A stretch of DNA of 64,000 bases from Pyronema omphalodes (GCA_024516155.1 JAJJXM010000017.1:62001-126000), one strand, 5' to 3'. Positions 34,653 to 46,332 are shown, counted from the first letter of the stretch. Numbers and translations: made by a program. Notes: generated by a model from the sequence alone, not told the origin.

Positions 34653-35320
34653 ATGCTGTGATTGTGGTATAGACACTTTTTCCCGTCGTTTGCACCGTTC
34701 TGACGTAATGCTAGTCTCTGTCTCTGGGTCGACACAAAAAGATCGGAGGTCAACAAAGATGAAGGAAAAAGCGTGATGGGACGTCAATATTTGTCAAAAT
34801 GGTCTTCAAATTTTAATCCACTAAATGCTACGTACACAATCTAAGGTCTCACTGCTTTATCTGGTTCTGATTGATACGTAGTAATCCCTCGTTTGGACCT
34901 GGTGTGGTTTAAGTTTAATATATTAGTCTGTTCCACTCGACGAGTAAGAATAGTTTCCTCGCTTCTTATGTTAATTGCAGCCATTGCTAGTTTTTCCCAT
35001 AAGGTGGCTGTAGATGGTCCTATTATTCGATCGATTACTCAACCCCCTGCATATGGTACTGTTGCGCCTACCCCCCCGATTCTTGTAGCCTCATATGATG
35101 TAATATAACTCTCTATAAGCAAGTGGTTCACTGATTTAATTTATTTTCAGCCCAGTATTTCTAGTCTCAATTTAATTCATAGCATATTTCTAATCCTTCA
35201 GCCTTTTCTCCATGGACCCAATAATCTCGTGCAACTTTTCTTCCCTATTGGTCTTCAATGGGTCTTCAATGGGTCTTCATGTTTGACTGTTCAATATCGG
35301 AATTGCTTAATTCGGAATGC
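34653..35320. other. Intergenic leading into the satellite block
   Basis: Between the ankyrin pseudogene and the first minisatellite. From about 34900 the plus strand becomes T/C-rich. Three near-tandem copies of GGTCTTCAATG occur near 35252-35280. No gene seen. Confidence 0.5.
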
Positions 35321-35473
35321 TGTATCCTCTGTATCCTCTGTATCCTCTGTATCCTCTGTATCCTCTGTATCCTCTGTATCCTCTGTATCCTCTGTATCCT
35401 CTGTATCCTCTGTATCCTCTGTATCCTCTGTATCCTCTGTATCCTCTGTATCCTCTGTATCCTCTGTATCCTC
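35321..35473. repeat. Minisatellite, 9-bp unit TGTATCCTC x 17
   Basis: Seventeen essentially perfect head-to-tail copies of TGTATCCTC (153 bp). The lack of variation suggests recent expansion or homogenisation. It lies at the start of the duplicated segment described at 35470-38220. Confidence 0.97.
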
Positions 35474-35944
35474 TCCTCGCTATAATCTTTTCTGTAGCCC
35501 TTTGTTCCTATGCAGCCTGGTAATCGTCCAGCTGCTCTGCTAGCCTTATTCATTGCATATTATCTAGCTCGAAGTGTATCCTACAACCCTCATTCTGTCC
35601 CTAGTGTCCTCGATGATGCGTTTATTCCTCTTTGCGGTCTCTAATGGTTTTCCTCTCTTAAGTTTGCAATATCGGCTTCCGAATTCTGGCCTAAATAGTC
35701 CCCTGGATGATTTTCTGCAGTCCTCTGTGTTATATTTTCAAAGCCTCTCAATGTCCCATGGGTCTTGGGTGTGCGTATTCCGTGGGTCCTAACCCCTCAG
35801 GCAATGCGGTAAGTCAACCTTGGATGGCTATCTCTAATGGTCGCATGGTGCTCAAATGATTCATTTCAGCGTCCTCCCCTATAGTTTTTTCTCGGCCCTC
35901 TGTAATCTTTTCCGTTGCGCCCTAGATTCTATTTGATTTCTCCG

Positions 35945-36154
35945 ATTCCCTCTAATCCTATTCCCTCTAATCCTATTCCCTCTAATCCTATTCCCTCTAA
36001 TCCTATTCCCTCTAATCCTATTCCCTCTAATCCTATTCCCTCTAATCCTATTCCCTCTAATCCTATTCCCTCTAATCCTATTCCCTCTAATCCTATTCCC
36101 TCTAATCCTATTCCCTCTAATCCTATTCCCTCTAATCCTATTCCCTCTAATCCT
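35945..36154. repeat. Minisatellite, 15-bp unit ATTCCCTCTAATCCT x 14
   Basis: Fourteen uniform copies (210 bp), followed by a partial unit. The second copy of the duplicated segment has only a few degenerate relatives of this word at 37880-37925, so the array expanded after the duplication. Confidence 0.97.
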
Positions 36155-36182
36155 ATTCCCTCTCACCCCATTGCCCCGGAAT

Positions 36183-36977
36183 CAGAGCTCCCCACGGTCC
36201 GTCCAGGACTGCGGACTGGACCGGACTACATGGTGTAGTCCATTCCAGTCCAATGTTTTCAAGGACTGCAATCATGTGGTCCGGTCCAGTCTTCGAAAGA
36301 AAAAAGACTGGACCGGACTGCAGGTGACTGCAGGACCGCAGGTTTCTCGCTTATCTTCAAGCACTAGTGGGTGGGACAAGCAGTCACGGCTAAAAAAAAA
36401 GCTGAGCCCCAGAGAGGCCGCTTGCCGCTCACCAAAGGTAAAGCTATAATCCACCACTGCAAATTTTTTTTCTCGACGCGTGTTTGCCTTCACCACGGGG
36501 TAGTCCTAAGGATTTTTCTTGGTACTCCGTATGTAAGAATTGCTCCAAATAAATCGTGCCGTGACAACCCCCCCCCCCCCCCCCTTACCCCCTGCTTTCC
36601 CCATCACAGTGAAGGTTATCCCATAAAAGCCTGCCAGTGATTTCCCTTAATGCTTATACACCGCACCCCATTTCTATTCCATTCTTTGCGAGACTGCTTG
36701 AACTCAACAGTTCACAATTTGCCTTGTCTTCATAGGGAATTATGACTTGAAATTTCTGCGCGCTCAAAAACTAAAACAGCAGTCACCTACAGTCACCTAT
36801 GGTCACCTGCGAGTGATGTTGTGTGACCCCATGGTCACCTACGGTCACCTACAGGCCGTCCAGTCCACCGTGTGAAAATGACTGCCAGTCCCAGTCCACG
36901 CACCGGACCGGACTGCGATATGTGGTCCGGTCCGGTCCGCAGCCAGGACTGGACCGGACGGACCGTGGGGAGCTCTG
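36183..36977. mobile_element. Non-autonomous hAT-type DNA transposon (MITE-like, 795 bp)
   Basis: The left end begins CAGAGCTCCCCACGGTCC at 36183, and the right end is its exact reverse complement finishing at 36977. The inverted repeats are perfect for at least 22 bp. The element is flanked by an exact 8-bp direct duplication, CCCGGAAT, at 36175-36182 and 36978-36985, the target size of hAT elements. Subterminal regions hold many copies of GGACTGGACCGGACT-type words in both orientations and GGTCACCTAC repeats, as expected for transposase binding sites. No transposase ORF is present (longest about 90 codons), so movement needs a transposase from elsewhere. A run of 17 C lies inside (36568-36584). 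Intact ends and target duplication suggest a fairly recent insertion. Confidence 0.93.
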
Positions 36978-39511
36978 CCCGGAATATTGTTTTTTTGGTA
37001 CAAATGTGCTTCCGTGTACTTATTTCCCTCTATTCCATTCTTTCTGATGCCGCGTATATTCTTTCCGATCCCGCCTTCGATATTACCCGCAATTTTTTTA
37101 TCGGTTTATTCCTCTATACCGTCTTTATCCTTCATGTCATTTTTATCCTCTATATGCTCTCCTAATCTTTTGCTTATCATGCCCCCATGGTATCCAATTG
37201 TAGCCTTCTCTGTATCCTTCTCCGAAGTTTTCAAGTTTCAAGTTTCTAAAATTGGGTGGATCCTGGCTCTCGGCATTTATTCCTTCTATGGGCCTGTGAT
37301 ATGTTCCTCCATGTAGGCCTCTGTTGTCTTTTTTGTAATCCTTGGTGTCGATCTTGCAGGTCGATCAATATTTATTTCTCTGTTCTCCTAGAATCTGATC
37401 CCTCTATAGCCTGGTAATTCCCTAGTTCCTTTTCCTAGAATTATTCATTGCATATTATCTAGCTTCAGGTATATCCTACAACCCTCATTTTGCCACTAGT
37501 GTCCTCAATGATGTGTTGATTCTTCTGCACGGTCTCTGATGGGCTCTCCCTCGGTAGTTTGCAATATCGGCCTCTAAATCCTCTATGAATAGCCCTCTAG
37601 ATGATTTCTTCCAGTCCTTTGTAAAATGTTTCCGAAGTTCTTCGATGCCTCGTGGGTCCTTGGGATGGTGTTCTGTGTGCGTATTCTATGGGTCTTAACC
37701 CCTCAGGTAATTCGGCAATTCGGTTGATCCTTTATAATACCCTCTTCCATGGTTTATCCGTTACAATACCCTCTTCCATGGTTTATCCTGGGCCCTCCGT
37801 AGCCTCTTCTGTTTTACCCCCTGATCCTGTCCGGTCTCTCTAATTGCCCCTGTTTTTACCGCCTCTGATAATTTCACCTCTAATACTTTCGCCATTAATC
37901 CTATTGCCTCTAATACTATTATCTCCTTATACTGTTGTTTGGTATCAATATGCCTCCGTGTGATGATTTTCTTCCATACCTATCCTTCGCGTGTATTTTG
38001 TTTGATCTTTCCCTCGGTATTGCCTGCAGTTTATTCCTCTACATGGTCCCCTATACCCTCTCTTTATATCCTCTGTATCCTCTGTGTAATCTGCTACTGT
38101 GTTCCCTATCATTCCCCCATGATATCAAATTGTAATCCCTTGTATAGCCTTCTCCTTAGCTTTCAAGTTTTCAAGTTTTTTTAAGATTGGATGAATCCTG
38201 GTTCTCAGTCTGATTGGTCTGTAATCAATTCCTCTGCTTAGTTCTCTGTTGTCTTCTCTATGATCTTGGTGTGCTGTGGGTCCTCAATTTTCTTTAATAT
38301 GGTGCATTTCTCGGTCTGTAGTGTGCTTCCCTATTTTCTAATGGTCTGTCACTGGCACGCAGCAACCCTCTTTCCCCGTTAATCATAAGGGCCCGCAATT
38401 ACTCATTACTTTAGTTTTCTTCCATTATCCCAATCTCTTTATAGTTTTGTTCCCTCTATAGTCCAAATCCCTGTATAATCCACTTTCCTTTATGGTCCAA
38501 TTCCCTCTTTAGTCCAATTCCCTCTATAGTCCAATTCCCTCTATGCCCTGTTCTATACGATGTGGTCTCCTCGTTATTGCATTCCTCGATGTGGTCCGTT
38601 GTATCCTCTATCCTCCATACTGTCGCGCCAATGGCCTCGTGCGTTGCTTTTTAGCCTCCGCTTATGGGGACCCCTCGATTTGGCTTTCTTAAGTTTTCAT
38701 GATAGGTTGAATCTTGATCCTCGCCTCTTTATTATTGCTAGTATCTCTGTTATCTCTGTTATATCTGTGCAGTATCCAATTTGGTATCCTACGCGGTCTC
38801 TTGTATGTAATCCTTTGTGCGGTCTTAGAGGTCTTTGGTCTTCTATGGGCTTCGCAATAGCCCTTGCTATCTTTATCTTTAGTTCTATCTCTGAGGCACT
38901 CCGTGGGTCTTAAGTGCTCCTCCTATGTCTCCCCCTGTCCGCATTGTGTTTAATCTTCGGTCAATCTGACATCGCTAATACTGTATCTCTCTAGCACCCG
39001 CATGTGTCTCTTCATGGGTCTGTTCATGGGTCTCTTCATGGGTCTCTCTATTGCTCTCTGCATTTCTCTCTGCATAGCTCTGTATGACTCTATATGGCTC
39101 TATATTGGTCTATGTTGGTCTTTGCACGGTCTTCTATGCAGTATTTGCTCCCCCAATGCGCCCCCTCTGTATCCTTTAATGTATGTATTCCTCCCTATAA
39201 CCTTCTCTATAACCCTCTCTGATATCTTCGGTCTATTCTCGGTACGCTCTTCTTTATGTCTCCTTTGTCGTACGTGCTCCTCTATGTATTATCCAATGCA
39301 GTCTATTCTGGGCTTCTTTCTAGCCTCCCATTTGGTCTTCAATGTGGTCTCCAATGTAGTCTCCGATTTAATCTCTAAGGTCTCCTAGTATTTTTCCTAT
39401 GTAGCCATCGTTTTTATCTTCCCCAGGAATGCCATTAAGTTCCTCTGTATGGTACTTTATAATATGATACTCGGTATAGTGTTCTCCCGCTTCATCCTTC
39501 TAATTTACTGT

Positions 39512-39639
39512 CCCTCTAATTTCCTGTCCCTCTGATTTCCTATCCCTCTGATTTCCTATCCCTCTGATTTCCTATCCCTCTGATTTCCTATCCCTCTGAT
39601 TTCCTATCCCTCTGATTTCCTATCCCTCTGATTTCCTAT
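39512..39639. repeat. Minisatellite, 16-bp unit CCCTCTGATTTCCTAT x 8
   Basis: Eight head-to-tail copies (128 bp). The first copy carries two substitutions; the later ones are uniform. Confidence 0.95.
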
Positions 39640-40130
39640 CCCTCTTACTTGTACTCCCCCTGGTTTCCTCTGTCTAAGGCTCCTTACTGTATCTCTAAAA
39701 TGCTCTATGAAGTCCTCTCCAAAGTCTTCGGTGGGTCTCCTACGATCATCGGTGCGATCTTCCTTCTACAGGCTCATGATTACCAGTGCTTTCCTCTTCT
39801 TAGACTTCCATGTAACTAATCCCCATTGTCTTCAATTCGTCTTCGGTACAGCCCTCTGTATGGTATCATTAGTCCCCATGCGGCACTATCTATATTAAAT
39901 CCCCTCGATAATTTCCTCTGAAACCCTTTATGGTGTGCAGGTTTTCAATATCATATTCTCTAAATCCTTCTCTATGATCCCCCACAATGGTGCTCTATAA
40001 ATTTTGCGTTCCAGGCTATATTTTGATTGGGTCCTTATCTTTGGTGCGAGCTTTGTTATAGGGTCTTCTTTTATGGGTCTCCGATGTTCCTATTTATCGT
40101 CTTCGATGGGTCTGGTGCAGTCTCTTCTCT

Positions 40131-40368
40131 GGGTCTTCTCTGGGTCTTCTCTGGGTCTTCTCTGGGTCTTCTCTGGGTCTTCTCTGGGTCTTCTCTGGGT
40201 CTTCTCTGGGTCTTCTCTGGGTCTTCTCTGGGTCTTCTCTGGGTCTTCTCTGGGTCTTCTCTGGGTCTTCTCTGGGTCTTCTCTGGGTCTTCTCTGGGTC
40301 TTCTCTGGGTCTTCTCTGGGTCTTCTCTGGGTCTTCTTTGGGTCTTCTTTGGGTCTTCTCTGGGTCTT
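40131..40368. repeat. Minisatellite, 11-bp unit GGGTCTTCTCT x 21
   Basis: Twenty-one copies plus a partial unit. Only two units near the right edge differ (TTT for TCT). The unit has no stop in several frames, which creates a spurious long ORF across 40004-40582. Confidence 0.96.
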
Positions 40369-40488
40369 GGACTGTAGCTTCTTCTGGTTTATGGGTCTCC
40401 CGTATATTCCATGTAATCCTTCCTGTAGCTTTCTCCAGCATCCTCAATGGTCTTCAATATCCTCTCTATGGGATACTGTGCGGTCCAT

Positions 40489-40780
40489 TAAATATCCCTC
40501 TCTTTATAGCCCTCTTTATATACCCCCGTATAATCCTCTGCATAGCCCTCTGCATAGCCCCTCTGTATGTCCCTCTGTATAGCCCTCTCTATAGCCCTCT
40601 TTATATACCTCTGTATAATCCTCTTTATATACCTCTGTATAATCCTCTGTATAATTCTCTGTATAATCCTCTGTATAATCCTCTGTATAATCCTCTGTAT
40701 AATCCTCTGTATAAGCCTCTGTATAAGCCTCTGCATAATCCTCTGTACATCCCTCTGTATCATCCCTGTATAACCCACTA
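40489..40780. repeat. Degenerate minisatellite, 12-bp unit CCTCTGTATAAT
   Basis: Roughly 24 units with considerable variation (CATAGC, TATACC, AAGC variants), so older or less homogenised than the neighbouring arrays. Confidence 0.85.
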
Positions 40781-41163
40781 TAATCCCTTTACAGTCCCTC
40801 AATATCCCCCAATGCCAATAGTCGGGTCTTCTCTCCACGCTTCCCCTCCGACGAATCCCTCATATAGTCTCGGTCTTCGATTGGTCTGGTGCGGTCTCGG
40901 TGTGGTTTTTTATGGGTCTCCTGAATATTAATCTTCGGCGAAGTCTTCGGTGAAAGTTTTGGTTTGATTCTATCTGTGGTCTTTTATAGGTCTTCGATGG
41001 GTCCGGTGCGGTCTTCGGTATGGTGCCTTATAGGTTTCGACTGTCCTGTGTTGCGGTGGCCGCTATGGTATGTGCGTCTTTGGTATCGTATTCGTGGCGG
41101 TCCTCTGCATGGTACTCTGTACGGTCCTCGGTATACTCCCTCTGTGGTCTCTGCTATCATCAC

Positions 41164-41256
41164 TCTGTAATCCCTCTGTATATCCCTCTGTAATCCCTCT
41201 GTAATCCCTCTGTAATCCCTCTGTAATCCCTCTGTAATCCCTCTGTAATCCCTCTG
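41164..41256. repeat. Minisatellite, 11-bp unit TCTGTAATCCC, about 8 copies
   Basis: Mostly perfect copies, with one TATATCCC variant near the left. Related words continue irregularly on both sides. Confidence 0.92.
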
Positions 41257-41534
41257 CATTATCCTTTGTATATCCCTCTCTTTAATCCTCTATGCAGTCG
41301 TTAACGAGATGTGGGTCTAAGGGTATCGCATTCGTAGCTATTCTCAATATGCTCCTCTGTATGTTCCTCGATAATCTCTCTATATCCTTCTCTCTTCTCA
41401 CTTCTGTAATCCCTCCAAGCAAGTCCCCCGTATAGTTCTCTGAAGCCCCATATGCGTTCTTCTATATTCCCGTGTACTCCTCCCATTATGGTGTCAAAAG
41501 GGCCTTGTATATTACTCCCTCTGCATCTCTTTCT

Positions 41535-41664
41535 GGTATCTCTCTCTGGTATCTCTCTCTGGTATCTCTCTCTGGTATCTCTCTCTGGTATCTCTCTCTG
41601 GTATCTCTCTCTGGTATCTCTCTCTGGTATCTCTCTCTGGTATCCCTCTCTGGTATCCCTCGCT
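41535..41664. repeat. Minisatellite, 13-bp unit GGTATCTCTCTCT x 10
   Basis: Ten copies (130 bp); the last two carry a CCC substitution. Multiple frames stay open across it, giving apparent proteins on both strands. Confidence 0.95.
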
Positions 41665-42370
41665 CCAATATCTTCTATGTATAGGTCTTCTTCAAGTCTT
41701 CGGTACGGTATCCTATGGGTCTTCGGTATATTTCTTAATGTGATATCAATCTTCTTGCTGTGTCTTGGTGTGGGCTAATGGGTCATTTTCCATCGGTTAT
41801 TAATGGTTTATAGTCTCCTCTGTAATCCCGTCTGTGTTTCCCCCTGTATAGCCCTCTATATGCTCATCTGTATGATCCTCTATGGTCCTTTAGTATCCTC
41901 CGCAATCTGTTAGTCCCCTCTGCTACCCCTTTAACCTCTTGCGCCCTCGGTGGTCCCCTCTGGTATCCTTCGGTGTCCTCTGGCACTCTCTGCTCCCCCC
42001 TCTGTAACCTGCAGTCCGCTCTGTAATCCGCTCTGATATCCGCTCTGATATCCTCTTACCCCTTTTAAAACCCTCCGTAGTATCCTCGTTCACTCTCTAG
42101 TCCCCTCTTGTATCCTCTGTCCCCAACGCTCTTCAACATCTCAATATCCTCTCTTTCCTCTGTACATGCAACGATGCAGTTATGTCGTAAATGGGTCTTC
42201 CGTCGGTCTTACCGGGTCTTGTTGGGTCTGAGGGGTCCTCTTATGATCTCCGATAGGGTTTGTTTTGTTCGATGGGTTGGGTCTTGCTCTGGTGGTCTTT
42301 TGGTTTCTTTGATAGGTCTTCCGTTGGCCTCTGATGGGTCTTGATTGATCTGTTTTGTCCATTGGGTCCT

Positions 42371-42556
42371 GATGGGTCTGATGGTTCTGATGGTTCTGAT
42401 GGTTCTGATGGGTCTGATGGCTCTGATGGGTCTGATGGTTCTGATGGTTCTGATGGTTCTGATGGTTCTGATGGTTCTGATGGTTCTGATGGTTCTGATG
42501 GGTCTGATGGGTCTGATGGGTCTGATGGGTCTGATGGGTCTGATGGTTCTGGTGGT
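42371..42556. repeat. Minisatellite, 9-bp unit GATGGKTCT, about 20 copies
   Basis: Two subtypes (GATGGGTCT and GATGGTTCT) occur in blocks, suggesting block-wise expansion. Isolated relatives recur at 42610-42660, 42740-42800 and 43240-43330. The frames encode Ser-Asp-Gly or, on the minus strand, Ser-Glu-Pro repeats, and are not credible genes. Confidence 0.94.
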
Positions 42557-43687
42557 TCTTCCGTTGGTCTCTGATGGATCTTGATTGGTCTGTTTTGTCC
42601 AATGAGTCCTGATGGGTCCTGATGGGTCTGATGAGTTTGATGGTTCTTCCGTTGGTCTCTGATGGGTCTTTCCGATTGGTCTGTTTTGTCCAATCGGTCG
42701 TGATAGGTCCTCTTATGATCTTCGGTATACTCCTTGCTATCGGTCTGATGGGTCTGATGGGTCTTCCGTAGGTTCTGATGATTCTTCCGTTGGCTCTGAA
42801 TGTGTACTGATGGTTCTTAGATACGCCATGAATAGGTCTGGTCGGTCTTGACGGATCCTCTCATGATATCTTGTAATCTCTTGTGATCTCCGATGGGTCT
42901 TATGGGTCCTTTCATAATCTCCAATAGCCCCCTCAAAATCTCCGATGGTTCTCCAATGGTCCCCTCATAATCTCCAACAGTTCTTCGGGTCTTACGGGTC
43001 TCGAACGAAACACTTCTCAGCATAACACTCCCCTATAATATCCTATATCCCCTCCATATCCCTCTCTACATAATCCCTCTTCCGCACTGCTAATATCTTC
43101 CATGGGTCTTCGATACCGTAATCATGTAGTCCCGCCGTCTTTGGTGGGTCTTCGATAGGATCTTTGGTACGCTTAACTCTAGGTCTCCGATGGGTCTGTC
43201 ATTGGGCTTCGTAGGTTTCCGGCAAGCTTCTTGCTATGGTACACGATGAGTCCAATGAGTCCGATGAGTCCGATGGGCTCTTCGGTTTATTCTTTGATGG
43301 GTCCGATGGGTCCGATGGGTCTTGCATTGTTCCGATGGATCTTTCTTATGCTTCCCGCAATGGTACACTCGATTTTTCCTCGATAGGTCTTGCTGGGTCT
43401 GATAGATGCGATAGGTCGTCGATGGGCTCTTCGGTAAGACACACTCTGGGTGTTTTAGGTCTTCGGTTTACTTTTCAATACGATACTCGACATGATGCTC
43501 TGGGTCTTATATATGTTCCTTGCTATGGTACTCGATGGGGTCTTCGATGCGGTCTCGAGGAAGGCACTATTTTCTGTCACTATAGGTTTCAATTCAACTT
43601 TGATGCGATAAATCGGTAGTTTTATTTCTTGTGTTCTCTCTGTCTGTTTGTTTTGTTTCTATTCTAACGGTTTAATTCCTTCTGGTG

Positions 43688-44290
43688 CTACCCTGCCCTC
43701 CCGCTGTTATGTTGATGTCTATGGCTTTGCGTTTGCTGTGTCACCATGGTCGGAACGATGACTACTGGTTCGTTGGTAGCGTGTTCTGGGGTCTCTGGGG
43801 TCTCTGTTGCGGTCTGTTTGTCAAAACTCTTGGATTTGCTCTTTGTAGTCTGTAGTATTCCTTCTTCTGTATTATTTTCTTTAATCTTCTGTTGCAATCT
43901 TTTCTCCGATCTTCTTTTGTGGTATTCTTTCTGTAGGGTGGGCTTCCATATGGGCTTTGATGTCGGCTCTATTATTCTTGATTATCTTGATTCATTCAGC
44001 ACATCTCATTCCCGAACTCTAGTCGCGGTGGGTCCTTTATGTCGTAGTTCAGTCTTCAAGTCTTCCAAATCTGCCAGTCTTCTGTAATCATTCTTTCCCG
44101 TTGACAACTCCTTCTGATCATCTTTTTGTAGCTTCTTCTGCACTCCTTCTGATATCTTTGATGCGATGGATGATGATAAAAGTATTGTCGATGATCTGTC
44201 ACTATGGGTCTGTGATCTCTCAAGTAAGGGACTGTAACGGCAACGCTTTCTCAACCCTCTATGACATCTGGCACTGGAAACTGGGTCCAT
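43688..44290 (-). CDS. Possible orphan gene, two minus-strand frames
   Basis: Two open frames lie head to tail. The first (44290-44006, 94 codons) includes SKISEGVQKKLQKDDQKEL and LADLEDLKTEL, which could form helices. The second is open from 43981 to 43688 and continues in similar composition (KPTLQKEYHKRRSEKRLQ, then Thr/Pro-rich sequence). A short intron between them is possible but I could not fix splice sites. They lie at the edge of the purine/pyrimidine-biased block, so the charged composition may simply reflect base bias. No family recognised. Confidence 0.2.
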
Positions 44291-44469
44291 GGCACTTCAT
44301 TCCACGCGTCGTAATCTGTTCTTCAATCCCACTGTTCACTCATATCTTGTAAACGATCGAAGGTGCAGGCACTCGGCGGCATGATGATAGCTTTTGATGG
44401 CTATTGGTGGCCATCTGATGGTCTGTCGATGGTAAGGGACGCAAATGGATGTCGTATTTTCAAGGGAAC

Positions 44470-44519
44470 TTGATGGATTTTGATGGATTTTGATGAATCT
44501 TGATGAATCTTGATGGATC
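44470..44519. repeat. Short tandem repeat, 10-bp unit TTGATGGATT x 5
   Basis: Five copies with AATC or GGATC variants in the later units, and a partial sixth. Confidence 0.85.
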
Positions 44520-45404
44520 TCGATGGTAGTTGTGATGCCAGTGCCTTCACGGCGGATCTTGGAACGATGGCATGGTGTTTATCTGTGACGCGGTAAGATT
44601 GCTCGGGATGAAAGAAGGGAAGGAAGGAGAAGGAGCTGAAGCTGTTCAAATAGCTGTAGAAATAGGGGTAAAAGGGTGAGGTTGGTGTGGGAGGATCGTG
44701 GCAAATCCGTGGGCAAACAGGATGTGGTGGTTGGTACCGTCGGGCCTGTTCCTATTCTAGGTCTGCTCCAAACCTGTTCGCGCGCGTTATGATGATGGAG
44801 CCATGCTGAATCCATGGAACGGGAACCGAGCCCAGCATTCTACACTTTATCAGTACTAGCCTCACTCATTCTATACTAGCCTCATTTTGGTTATGGTAAT
44901 TCCCTGTTCTCACCGATCTGATGATAGAAGTCATCATCTTTGTCAGAAACGAGTTTATTTATACTCTGACATTTCGTATCGAATCCTTCTAGTGTTTCGT
45001 TCAAACTCCCGAAATCGACAACTGCTTGCGATATTCGTAGGTTTGTATGGCGTATTGGGCATGACACCAGGCTGCTTAGGGGCTGCGCGGGGCTTCGCCG
45101 GGGCCCCTTCATGCGCTGATCCTAACTCGTGAAATAATCGGATGCCCAACCTGCGGTCGAAGTCCGTGTGTAGAGTAATTGCACCAAATAGATGATTTGC
45201 CGGCACATGGAACGTCAGGACCTGTCACTCGGAGCCGCTATTGGCGAAAACGAGTGAGAGAGAGCGAGGTGTTTTCCGACTTGTTCCCTAACGCGGAACC
45301 TTTCTAGACGTCTTTTAGCCCTTCCTGCGACACCTTACATAGGGGTTGTGCACAATAATCTTCCGCGACATGGACCTCCACAGATATGCCAATAGCTAAT
45401 CTTT

Positions 45405-45524
45405 GTGGGAGCTGTTCTCTTTTCGTGGGAGCTGTTCTCTTTTCGTGGGAGCTGTTCTCTTTTCGTGGGAGCTCTTCTCTTTTTGTAGCAGCTCATCTCT
45501 CTTTGTCAGAGCTCTTTGTCGGTG
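45405..45524. repeat. Tandem repeat, 20-bp unit GTGGGAGCTGTTCTCTTTTC
   Basis: Three perfect copies, a fourth with small changes, and two degenerate copies, all sharing GAGCT-CTCTTT. No coding sense. Confidence 0.9.
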
Positions 45525-46332
45525 TGAGAGCTCTCTCTTCTCCAGCTGCTCTCTTTCAGCCGGTACGATGGCATCCCTGCAGTCGCTGTCCGCCGTGGTT
45601 TATTATCTAGGCCGATATTGACCGGCAGCTTCAACCGAAATTCATACATACCCAAGCTTGTGCAGGCACGGCCGCGGATAATAGGTGGTGTGCCATTTAT
45701 TCGGTCCTTTATCTCCGGCCATTATTTCACCTCATCGCTGTCGAAAATGAACACTCCGAGCGACACTCTTCATCGCTGTCTGTCGCGTCGCTGCGTATAT
45801 GTATTTGTCTGAAGTGACGAGCCACAGAATATCACCCATACAGAGAAACACCCTGATTCGAACGCGTTTGGCGCTAACCCCGCCACGTGTGCCCTGAGGC
45901 TCAAATCCCATCGCAGGACCCCTGAAACCCCACACATGACGTAAATAGCACGGCAAATGCCGCTTTCAGCCGTATATTGAAGAGAACAAGAACACCACAG
46001 GAAAACCACATAAACACCAGACGCCCGCAATACAAAAAATGCACCATAAGAAAAACCACCGACGATAGAAGATTAGCAGAAGCATAGGTAGATGTTATAA
46101 CAAAAGAAAAGATTAGTCAAAATGTGGTAGGATGATAAAGAAATGAAAGAAATCCAAAGAAAACAAATAATTCCAAGGCCTAAGTATGACCCATAGACCC
46201 GCACACCGAAGACGATGACTCCTTATCCGTTTCCCAAACTGCCCAAAAAATACAAACTCCGCCCAGCATGTACGCCTATATACCAAAAAGAAATGCCAAG
46301 AGTAAAGTAAAAAGGACAAAAGGACAAAAGAA

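Larger units (their letters stand above)
35470..38220 (+). repeat. Two diverged direct copies of a segment of about 1 kb
   Basis: Copy 1 (about 35470-37320) and copy 2 (about 37378-38220) share, in the same order: GCCTGGTAAT; GCATATTATCTAGCT followed by TATCCTACAACCCTCATT; TTTGCAATATCGGC; GTGTGCGTATTC; AACCCCTCAGG; GGCCCTC then CTCTAAT-rich words; GTTTATTCCTCTA; TTTTCAAGTTT. Copy 1 is longer because it carries the 15-bp array and the transposon. The copies are clearly diverged (many substitutions and small gaps), so the duplication is old. Traces of a third, weaker copy may occur near 38560-38720. Confidence 0.75.
34900..43690. repeat. Pyrimidine-rich low-complexity block with many minisatellites
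   Basis: About 8.8 kb in which the plus strand is dominated by C and T words (CCTCTGTAT, CCCTCTAAT, GGTCTTC, TCTGATGGG). It contains at least eight distinct tandem arrays, listed separately, joined by degenerate copies of the same words. Because the arrays lack stop codons, long plus- and minus-strand ORFs appear in several frames at once; I do not regard these as genes. A hAT-type element is inserted at 36183-36977. No rRNA or telomere repeat is present. Confidence 0.85.
44291..46332. other. Gene-free stretch with short repeats
   Basis: Contains the 10-bp and 20-bp repeats listed separately and a GC-rich patch near 45075-45105. A 74-codon minus-strand ORF (45956-45732) has no recognised family. 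No convincing gene. Confidence 0.45.

Noticed and set aside
35321..42556. CRISPR-like appearance of the repeat arrays
   Set aside because: Units are contiguous, without unique spacers, and the genome is eukaryotic with spliceosomal introns.
39002..42693. Long plus- and minus-strand ORFs (up to 197 codons) across the minisatellites
   Set aside because: The tandem units lack stop codons, so several frames on both strands stay open together. The translations are pure short-period repeats with no domain.
45850..45935. tRNA-like B box on the minus strand (CGTTCGAATCAGGG)
   Set aside because: No matching A box at correct spacing and the T stem does not pair (ACGCG against CAGGG).
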